From: Psoroptes ovis
Taxonomy: Eukaryota > Arthropoda > Arachnida > Sarcoptiformes > Psoroptidae
Direction: 5' to 3'
Length of the DNA stretch: 64,000 bases
Assembly (NCBI GenBank): GCA_002943765.1
Contig: PQWQ01000003.1
Span: forward strand, 3,161,501 to 3,225,500
Both the position numbers and the translations under genes were made by a program. The notes below the pieces were generated by a model. That model searched no databases. It was given only the letters and a program-made list of their open reading frames with translations, and was not told the origin of the DNA. Shown one piece after another: positions 39,984-50,148 of the stretch (its first letter is position 1; each line of letters opens with the position of its first letter).

Positions 39984-41432
39984 TATCTATGAAAAAATTT
40001 AATAAAAATTCTACACAAAACTTTACACACACAAATGTTTAATTGAAATTAGAGAAAAAAATTGATCAAAGCGCGAAAAATTAATGATAATTCAATGTTT
40101 ATTTAGTTTTTTTTTATTGTCATGACAAGCGCCAACAATTATTGTTATAACAACAACCAAAAATACACACACATTTATTTGATAATTGATTATTTAAAAG
40201 CGGCAATTTTTTACTTGATTGTTTGCTTGATTTGCTTACATTTTTGTTGAGAGAGATAGCAAATGGCATCAAATGCAATAGCCACTACACGAAGCAATGC
40301 GGCCAATGGCATTTTTTCCTCATTTTCGTCTCCTCTTTTTCGAAGACTTTGCTGCTCAAATGATAGCGGCAACACTGAGTGGCACTATCAACAGTGCTAC
40401 TCCTTTTGTATGTGAGAAAATTTTAAGTGTCAGTGGAATTTTTTTTTTTGAAGCCAAAGTGCTGCCATCTGCTGCTGAGAATTTGAAATATTTTTTTGAA
40501 TTTTTTAAAAAATTTTAAAATTTTCAATTTAAAATATTTATGAATAATTGATATGATTTATTTATTTGAATTTATTTAAATTCTATTGAAATGTTAATAG
40601 ATACTTCCGCTTTAATTATTTTTTTTTTAAATCCACTCAAAAAGTTCAACAAAATTATCCCATATTGTTGACGGGTAAAACAAATGTATGAACGATTGCC
40701 CATTGAATGTACATTCAAACCTGTTTCAGTTTTTTTTTCAAATAAAACCTTTTGTTTGTTTATTTGTAAATTTAAATTTTTAGACCTTTTTCCCCGAATG
40801 AATAATTATGATAACAATAATGATCATGAATAAATAAATGTGAATAACCGTAACATAACGATTTGATAATGATTTTGTATTGTTATTATTACAAAAGGTG
40901 AAATAATTGAAATAACATAACAATGATCACCTAGTGAAATAATGAATGAATGAATGAATGATCAGCCCAGGTGTTTCAATATGAATTTCGATTTTGAATG
41001 AAGTAGTAGAAGGTAAAATTAATGTAAAGTTCATGCAACCGATGAAGCAAGCAATCAAACAAACTTGTTGGTCATCCAATGCATGGTCAATGGTCATATT
41101 CATGTTTAGCTTCAATGTTTTTTTCAATGTTCATTCAGTGCATTTGCTATTTTCAATGTTTCTGTTTCTCATACAAAAACCACCAAGTAAATAACTTGAT
41201 TATTTAGAGAAAGGAAAAAATATGGTGTAAATGATTGAACCTTTGAACCGGTATGTAAACGTTTATAACATTGATTATTGAACATTGATCGGGAATTATC
41301 GCATAGAATGATCTTCGTCATCAAAAAGAGATAAGATTTGTTTGTTTGGTTTAATTTCAATTTTTAATTTCTGTTGATAAAATTTATTTCAAGTAACAAA
41401 ATGAAACATGTTTGAATGTTTACAGCGAAAAA
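39984..41432. promoter_or_regulatory. Divergent promoter region NASP / masquerade
   Basis: This 1.45-kb gap separates the start codons of two divergently transcribed genes, so both promoters are inferred to lie here. A G+C-richer island at about 40270-40480 (CAGTG/CACTG and GCTGCCATCTGCTGCTG motifs) is the best candidate core region. The 73-codon plus-strand frame within it (40297-40518) has no domain. No TATA box could be assigned amid the AT-rich background. Confidence 0.4.
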
Positions 41433-44400
41433 ATGTCACCATTAACATTGAAATTGAAATCATTCATGTTATTCATTCCAAATCATCATCATCATATTTA
41501 TCGTAAATCATTAAATTTTTCCATTAATTTTTCATTATTATCATCTGTATTGTTATTATTATCATTATCATCGTTTCATTATGTTAATTGTTCATCAGAA
41601 GTGTCTAATGTTTATGATACAAATGTTGATTTCGATCAACAATCAACAGCGACAACACCAGCATCAACCAATTCACAATCAAATGAAACGGGATATTTTT
41701 CAGGTAATTCGTTATTGTCGTTGACATAATGATTTAATTGACTTTCGTTTTGAATTCAATTAGATTTATGGAATACATTGACAACAACAAATAAAACATT
41801 ATCATGTCCAGGTGAATGTGTTCATGCAATCACATCAATATTTTGTGATCATGTTTTAGAAGATATTAATTGTGGTGGTAATCTATTTCGTTGTTGTGTT
41901 TCAAATAGTCAATATGAAAAATTATTCGTCACCAATAATAATCAGCAACAATCGCCGTCCACAACGGTTTCGAATACTGAAATATCTGATTCATCATCAT
42001 CACCTGCGATAACGATGACTACCATGATGACAAATGAAATTTTTAGTGTCATATCAAATAATCATTATCATCATCAAAATCAACAATCAACAGATGAAAC
42101 AATAATCACTACAACTACAACAACAACAACGACTACTCCGATTCCAACAATGAAAACATCATCATCAACCATCAATCAAGAAACTTCGCTGTTTTACAAT
42201 GATGATAATATTTATAATAGGAATAATTATGAAAATAGAGATGATAATAAAAGTAATTTTGATAATGATCAGCAACAACAAATACAAAATTCAAGTATAA
42301 AAACAAATCCATGTCCAGTACAATGTATGTCGCTGCGAAATACATTTTGTGTACGTCCATTACATGATGCATATTGTATGAATCAAGATGAAGAATGTTG
42401 TCTTGAATCTGAATCAACATTCGATGCAATGACCAAAGATTTCATCAAATTAATACAACAAACAGTCGCCATGAATCAAACAAAAAATATTGGATCTGAA
42501 TTTCAACATCATTCACCATCATCGACAGTATCACCAGCTACGATGATATCGTCATCAACACCATCATCACCAATGACAGCGATAACCACTACAATTTCAT
42601 CATTACCACCATGTGATGGTACATGTGTTGTTCCATTGTTTCATATGTTATGCGATGAAATTGATCATAATCAATATTGTTCACATGGATATTGTTGTGT
42701 TAATCGTGATACAATTTCAACGACAGCATCACCAATTATACAACAATGTGATGGTACATGTTTGCCTGTCATATTGAGTGGAATGTGTACAAAACCATCA
42801 GAGCTAGTATTAAAAACATTAGATTGTAATGCTGGTACAATTTGTTGTGCACGTGGTAACAATAATAAATATGATCAAGATATAAATATCAATAATCAAC
42901 CGCAAATAATACCTGCATATCCACCGAATCAATTATCAAATATACCACCAAGAATTCCGATACCACCACCATTTCGAAAAAATACAAACAATCAATTTGA
43001 AAATGTAAATAATAAAGTACATTTTAGACCACCCGACATTTTGCCACCACAAATCGTTGCACCGGCGCCACCGCTACCAACACCGGCGAATGATGAGAAT
43101 TTTCCACCAGCACCATTGAATAATGAACCAAATTTATTCGTATGTCCTGGCAAATGTATTAATTCTATGTTTAAATTTACATGTCTCGGTGGCTATTCGA
43201 TTTCAAAACAATTTAAATGTTCAACAAAAGGACAGCTTTGTTGTGCATCAAATGCTGATATTGAAAAATTGGAAATGTTTTTGCGAAATACCATGTTAGT
43301 TCAACAACAGCCACAACAACCAATTTCAATTTCACAGCCATCAAAACCAATTATACCAACACAATCACTGGTACCTCAACCAATTTTACCATCCACAAAT
43401 GATAATAATCAGCAACCGATCGTACCACCAATTCAACCATTAGCACCAGCATTGATTGATACCAAGCCTATTGTGACATCAATTCAACCTTTAGCACCAT
43501 CTTTGATTGATGCTAAACCAATAATACAACAGCAGCAGCCTCAAATACCACAACCAGTATCGATGCCTTCATCAACAACATATCATCAATGTGGTGTGAA
43601 AGGTTCAAAACGTACACAACGTGTTGTTGGTGGTAAAGATTCATATCCAGGTGAGTGGTGTTGGCAAATTGCCATCGTTAATCAACAAAATAAATACATT
43701 TGTGGCGGTGTATTGATCGGTAAACAATGGGCATTGACAGCAGCACATTGTGTTACACATTATTTACGCAAAAATGAAGCCATTTATATTCGTGCCGGTG
43801 AATTTGATTTGAAACGTAGCAATCGTTATGGACAAAGGCAAAAAATACAAACAATTTTCGTACATCATAATCATAATAGTCAATCATTGGATAATGGTAA
43901 ATTCATATAAAATTAAACAAAAAAATAAAATTTATTTTTAAAAATATTTTTTGAAATTTTTTTTAAAGATATTGCTTTGATGAAACTTATATCACCGATT
44001 GAATTAAATCCAAACACATGTTTAATTTGTTTACCAACTTGGAATTCTATTGATAATAATCAAAATAATCAGAATTATTTCCGAGACAAACAATGTACAG
44101 TAACCGGTTATGGATTTCAACATGAATGTGAGTAAATTTCTAATGTCAATTCATGAGAATTATCAATTTTTTTCATTTAATATGATCTTGAAATAGCTGG
44201 ACCAATAGCATTACGAATACGTGAAGCAATGATACCGATTGTTGATGATCATGAATGTATAAGAAAAATAAATTCCGTAACCGAAAAACAATTCATGTTG
44301 CCAGCAAGTAGTTTTTGTGCCGGTGGTGGCCATGGTGGTAATGATGCTTGTCAAGGTGATGGTGGCTCGGGTTTAGTTTGTGAAACATCCGATAATTATT

Positions 44401-44522
44401 ATGAACTGACTGGTCTTGTATCATGGGGTTTCGGTTGTGGCCGTAATGGTGTACCTGGTGTTTATGTCAAAGTAATATCATTCATTGGTTGGATTAATCA
44501 AATTGTTAGCACAAATTCATAG
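41433..44522 (+). CDS. mas: Masquerade-like five-clip serine protease homologue
   Basis: A secreted, catalytically inactive trypsin-like protein; Drosophila Masquerade has the same plan and acts in cell adhesion, muscle attachment and axon guidance, and related homologues act as immune cofactors. Exons are 41433-41703, 41764-43896, 43969-44127 and 44197-44522 (2889 nt, 962 aa); all introns are GT..AG, 60-72 nt, and in frame. A signal peptide precedes VNCSS. Five disulphide-knot (clip) repeats begin near residues 105 (CPGECVHAITSIFC), 273, 373, 418 and 551, each ending in CC, separated by Thr/Ser/Gln/Pro-rich linkers. The protease domain starts after QR|VVGGKDSYPG (about 709). His (LTAAHC, about 751) and Asp (DIALMKL, about 802) are kept, but the serine motif reads CQGDGGSGLVC, so the catalytic Ser is Gly at about 910. 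Start: the ATG at 41433 is the first in frame; an upstream non-ATG extension is unlikely. Confidence 0.92.
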
Positions 44523-44699
44523 CATTTATGGTTAGCATTTAAAATTATAAAAAAATAAATTGTTTTTGTCATTTGGGTTTATGTATGTATTTGGTAATGG
44601 TATTTTGAATATTCTTTGAATATATAATATAATCACAAGCATTCAATCCATTTATGTAAAAATAAAAATGATTTTAACAATTTTTGTTTTTTTTTTTCA
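44523..44699. other. Convergent 3' intergenic gap
   Basis: The 177 nt between the stop of masquerade and the stop of the minus-strand membrane-protein gene contain AATAAA-type polyadenylation signals for the plus strand (aaaataaatt near 44550, aaaataaaaa near 44656) and a T-tract at 44684-44697. Confidence 0.6.
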
Positions 44700-45397
44700 T
44701 TAATAAATTTGACTATCAAAATTTTCAATTTTCAATTGACTATCAAATAATTTTTCATCATCTTTATTATTGTGATCATCATTGAAAATGATTGTCGATG
44801 TTGATGCAGCAACTGCTGTCATTATTGATGATGATGATAGCGATGATAAATGTATTTGTCGATGATACAACATATGAATATAAATGATGATTACTAAATT
44901 CATAATAATCAATACGAGAATTGTGAATATATCATAAAAATTCATTTCATCATCATACGATTGAATATATTGATAACAAATCAATATCAATGACATTAAT
45001 TTTGATATAAAATAAATTAAAATTGATAATAATTGTTCATAAATAACACCGATCATGCCAATGATTGTGATTATTGTTACAAATATTACATAACAAATCG
45101 TTAGTAATATAATTGAATCCTTTGATGATCAAAATTAGAACAGAATTAAATGTAAATTTAGATTAATTTCGACCGAATAATAATTACCTTTATATTGTTC
45201 AATTTAGACTGATCATCTTCATCATTGAAATTTTGCAATTGTTCATGTTGTGATTGTTCATATTTATAATTTGAAATTAATTCATTTATAGTGATTAATG
45301 GTAAAAATGATCGCATCATTATCGATAACCAATAACAGATAATCATTGATAACAATACAAAACGTATTGTTTGATATAATTTCATTATCGAAGACAT
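44700..45397 (-). CDS. Unrecognised four-TM membrane protein
   Basis: Two exons are proposed, 45188-45397 and 44700-45119, joined by a 68-nt intron (aag|gtaatt donor, caaag| acceptor); both are phase 0 and total 630 nt, 209 aa. Four hydrophobic helices are visible: FVLLSMIICYWLSIMM (about 13-28), IILLTICYVIFVTIITIIGM (about 72-95), LLSILIYFISKLMSLILICY (about 101-120) and IFTILVLIIMNLVIIIYIHM (about 134-153). A polar, acidic loop (about 40-68) follows TM1, and a Ser/Thr-rich acidic cytosolic-looking tail follows TM4. Two TM per side of an intron, a small size and a charged tail are the only visible hints; I do not recognise the family. The gene lies head-to-tail with PAICS, 350 nt downstream of its stop, and tail-to-tail with masquerade. 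Confidence 0.65.
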
Positions 45398-45747
45398 TTT
45401 TCAATGATTTGGTCTTTGATATTTTAAAACAAATCAACTTGATCCACTGACAAATGTTAGGTCTGAAAATGTCTTTACCGAAACATTTTTTTTCCGCATG
45501 TTCCGAATAATTTTTTTATTTTGTTTGTCCAAAGAAAATAATGGCGTACGCATCATCAGAAATTTCAAGGTTAATTATATATAGAAATATTTGACATTGA
45601 AACGTATGAATTAGTTCAAGTTGGAATGAAACCAATTTTAATATTTATCATTTAGAGTCGATTCCGATTCTACAACATGAAAAAAGAATCAAGGATTTTA
45701 TTCATTTCAAATATCACTGAATTATTCGGCTATTTGCAAATTAAATT
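45398..45747. other. Intergenic gap between PAICS and membrane-protein gene
   Basis: 350 nt separate the PAICS stop codon from the start codon of the next minus-strand gene. It presumably contains the PAICS 3' end and the downstream promoter. No coding sequence is seen. Confidence 0.6.
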
Positions 45748-47418
45748 TCAAACATTTGCATGAATAAGTCGTACAACATTATATGTTTGAAGTGTTCGAA
45801 TTGTTGACCATACAAATGCATCACTAGTGCCTACAATGTTTGCACACATGATTGCTGCATTATCGGCACCGATAACAGTCGCTGTACTCATACCGGATGG
45901 TATGCGTAATGATGACCATACATCTGTTTGTAACACCGATACGTCAGTGGTTGGCGGTGTACTGATCACTATTTTTTTTAATAGAAATAATTTACAATTA
46001 AATAAGAGTGAAATTTTAAAATAATTATTTGAATTAAAATACCTGGAATAGGGAGATTGCCAGCCAAAACTGGACCTAGGCCATTGCTCATGCCTGCAAC
46101 AGCAACCACACATTTACATGATGGCCATTGTTGAATTTTAGCAGCAACTTCTAATGATTTGATTGTTGATTTGTGTGCAGATGCAACATGAACATCGACA
46201 CAATAAATTTTATAACGATTCACCAATGTATCTTTGATTTTCATAGCAAATTCTTTGTCCGATGGTGATCCAATAACGATGGCAACTGTTGGTGGAACAA
46301 CACCATCAACTTTGACATGGTCAGGTCGTACAGGTATCAATGAGCTAAACAATTTTTGTGTACGTTCAGCAACAATTTCAAAATTTGCTTTCACTAAATT
46401 CAATGCATCATCATCGATTTTAGAATTGTCCATATTACGATAAACTTGTTTATCTAACATTAAACGTTTTTCACCATTTGGCCACAAACGCCATGAATCA
46501 TTATCGATTACATCGGCAACAACAATTTCTTTTACTCCATTTTCTTCATGAACACCAAATTCAATTTTCATATCAATCAATGAGTGGTTTACCGTTTGCC
46601 ATGCTGTGAAAAAAATGGATGTCATTAATAAGCAATTAAAGAAATTGAAATCTCTAAAAAAATACCTCGTTCAAGTACTTCAAATACTAGATTAGTAATA
46701 CGATACATTTCTTGTACATGTTCAGCTGTGATGGTCAATCCACCGATATTCAATTTTGCACCGATCAATGTTTCTTCAGACCAAAACGGATCATGATTAG
46801 CATCATCTTTGAAAAATGTTTCCAATTTTAATGGTGCAAATCGATAACCTTCAGGCACATGTGGATGACGTTTCAAAAATGATCCGGTAGCAACACGTCT
46901 ACAAACCCATTCGATCGGTATCATTGAACATTTCTTGGCCACAAATGAACGTTTGGAATCAGGGTTCGATTCAGCTACACGACCGACAAAATGTGTACGG
47001 ATACCGATAGCATTCAAATATTCAAATATGGCACAATTTGTTTGTGTTGACAGAATAGATTTTCCAACTAATACATGTGATTTTGCACCATCACCTGCAG
47101 TGATACGATCCTTGCTCAATACATAAACATGATCACGATGTTTTACATCATCCGATTTGAATGCATAAACTTGTTTTGTTTTACCTTCAATCAATAACTC
47201 TCCTAGATCAGATTTGCTAATTTCTATATGTGTTTTTCATAAGAAAAAAAATAACAAAGTTATACATAGAAACATCAAGAAAAAATAATAAAAATTAAAA
47301 TAGATAATCTTCAATCATAACACAATCATAGCACGTGTGTGAAACGGACAAGAAACAATTTCATAACATTGAATAATAATAAATAATGCTAAGTACAAAT
47401 TGCAAAATTCTTACCCAT
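45748..47418 (-). CDS. PAICS: Bifunctional PAICS (SAICAR synthetase / AIR carboxylase)
   Basis: Cytosolic purine biosynthesis enzyme catalysing steps 6 and 7: carboxylation of AIR to CAIR, then ATP-dependent ligation of aspartate to give SAICAR. Exons are 47415-47418, 46666-47223, 46043-46603 and 45748-45968, all with GT..AG introns; total 1344 nt, 447 aa, close to the animal PAICS length (about 425). The first coding exon carries only ATG plus one base, so the protein starts M-EISKSDLGELLIEGKTKQV. The SAICAR synthetase domain spans about 1-255 (EGKTKQVY, VCRRVATGSF, DMKIEFGV, ADVIDNDSWRLWP). The AIR carboxylase domain follows (VAIVIGSPSDKEFAMKIK, SAHKS, VAVAGMSNGLGPVLAGN, PVISTPP, DVWSSLRIPSGM). 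All key motifs appear intact. The gene is divergent from the SLC27A pair. The start relies on the micro-exon. Confidence 0.93.
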
Positions 47419-50148
47419 TTTGAAATATATAAAATTACAAAATTAATTTTAATTACAAATAATTGATTCAAATTCAAATTCAAAAAAAAAAGGAATAGGG
47501 AAGATGTACACGACAACAACACTGCTGAACAGAAATATTTGAATTGAAAATGGATTTGAAAAATTGAAATGAAATTTTTATATTCATTTAAATTTGTTTA
47601 TTTATTGATATTGAATGATAAAGTTTGATCATCATCATCATAAACAACACCAGTCGCTAGTGGTATGATGATCAGGTAATGGTTGTTGATGATGATAATG
47701 TCGATCATCATCAGGTTTTTTTTTATGATTTGCCCGATTTCTAATGTAATTTATGAAATTTGGTTTTTGTTATTTTGTTTGTTTGTTTCCCTACGAATAT
47801 GATAATCAAAATCAAAATGAAATCAAATGTTGAAGTTTTGATATATAAAAGTCTTTGGTAATGTGCTTGTTCATAAGCAATCAGACCATATGTGTTTGAA
47901 GATAATATTGTTCAATTATTCACATTTGATGATTTGATCGATAATCGATCAATGTACATTACACGAAGCTTGTTTTCAAATCTATTAAATTTTAAACGGA
48001 TTTTTCCCAATTGTTTATTGAAAAATTATACAAAAAAAAAAACAAATCTCGAATCACGTCATATTTATTTGAAAAAATAAAAATAAAATATCAATGATAT
48101 CTTAGTCAGAAAATAAATAGAAAAAACAGATCAAGTTCAAAGTTTATTGTCAACCATAATCAATTAATTCATTATTCAAAAACTAATATCATTATTTTGA
48201 TTGGAGGAGAAGATCTGGCATCATTTTGATCATTTCTTCCCATATATTTACCATATCAATTGACTAACACTGATCATTAATCAAGTGATAATCGATACAT
48301 TAAATGAATCAATCAATTACTGTCTTCCAAGATGTATCGAAAAATGTCAGAATTGAAATGAAATTCAAAATCAAAAATTTTCTGATGTCGTAAATGAGCA
48401 TTATCTTAGTCAATTGAAAAATATTGATTGACCATTAATGATCGAGGGCAATCACCTTTTACTTCATCACATTTGTAGTACATACACAATGATTATATAA
48501 TTATTTCCAAAAATAATAATGATAATGATAATTATCATTATTAATATTACAAACATACAATCGATTGATTTAATTTGTTCTTGTTTTTGTCTTGAAAAAG
48601 AAAAGAGAAATTTTCACTTTTTTTCCATCCATTCATTCTACATTCAATTTCATTTCTTGCCATTCAACACAAAGAGAGAAGTCAAATTTTGCTTTTGTTT
48701 TTCGCAAAACACTTTCCGTTTCATCATCATAATACACCATTAATTATCATTATCATCATCATCATCAGTCACAGCGAAAAACATTGATTTCAAAATTAGA
48801 AACTTTGACTGAAAATAGAAAATTACATTGCTTTTGATTCAATCGCTGCTTTTGTTTTCTCTGATTTTTTATGAGCCCAATTGGCTTGATTGTGTCTTGC
48901 ATCTAAGATCAAACAAAATACGTTTATCGAAGCCACATTTGAACAGCAACATCGAAGCCATTCGAACATCACCATGTCCATGTGGACAAGGTCGACGAAA
49001 AAAAAAATAGATTTCTTCAATTTTGCATTGGAAAAATATTTAAAAACAATGATAATAATAATGAAATTGAATGAATGAATGAATAAATATATCAAATTAC
49101 ATCAAATCGAAAGCTCTATGTGTTTATATTCGATTGACTTTTTTCCAACTTTTTCCTCTTAACGATAACGAAAATTATTAAGAAAATTTGAAAGAAAAAA
49201 TAATGAAAGAAAATGATCGTATCACTTTGCTTGATTGTTTATTTCAAGCTAAAAAAATTAAAATCGAATTGTTTGCTTGACATCGAGGATCATTATTTCT
49301 TGATTCATTTCTCGATTCAAAGATTTTCACTTTGAGTTCCTTGTACTGCTGCTGTAGTAACAAGTGAACAAGTGAAAGTCAAAGCGAATCTTTGATTTAT
49401 TTTTTAATTCAATGATTGCTAAAAATTGACCATCAAAAGACAAGACAACATAAGTGAATAATAGAAAAAAATAAGGCGGGAATTTTGAAATTTTGAAAAT
49501 TTTCTTTTTTTTGTTTTTGCTGCAAATGATTTCAGCACAATTCAAATTCAGCAAAAAAAAAAAAAAATTATCTAATCCATAAATTCATTCATTTGTTGTT
49601 GTTGTTAATGTTGTTGTTGTTCATCCATTAATTATTTGATTATTTCGAAATTTTCTGAATTTTTTGAATCATTTCTTTCTCAAATGTTCCATTTGTTCCA
49701 TGATATTTTTTTCGTCATTTCACATTTTCGAAAATTTCGTATATTTCTACATGTTTTGAATGCATTTTTTTTCTCGTATAATTTCAATCATTCTGATGTT
49801 ATTTTAAGCAAGTTTTTTTTATCGATTTTTTTCGAAATAAAATTATTTTCTCAATCAAGAAATCCATGTAAAATTGTATTGAATTATTGTTGAATAAATA
49901 AATAAATGAATTGAATTCAATGATCAATGATAATTTTGTTTGTTTGTGTTTCGTTTCGTTTTCTCATTTTATCAAATCGAATCGAGTCGATTTGAGATTA
50001 AATTTCAAATTTTCAGAAATTTTTGATGATTTTTTGATTAATCTTCTTCTTGATGAAGATATTTTTTTTCCGTTTTGTCCAAATGATTAAATTTCTGAAA
50101 TTATCACCAATAATAATAATAATAATTCAATGATAATCAATAATAAAC
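47419..50148. other. Intergenic region PAICS / SLC27A
   Basis: These 2.7 kb separate divergently transcribed genes and should contain both promoters. A possible initiator patch for PAICS lies near 47510-47525 (acgacaacaacactgctgaa). The rest is AT-rich with ATC/TTG repeats (47633-47700, 48742-48765, 49597-49622). Open frames of 60-90 codons at 48823-49095 and 49636-49893 have no recognisable domain. Confidence 0.5.

Noticed and set aside
42172..42429. Minus-strand 85-codon frame within masquerade
   Set aside because: It overlaps the well-supported clip-domain coding region and shows only low-complexity His/Tyr/Met sequence.
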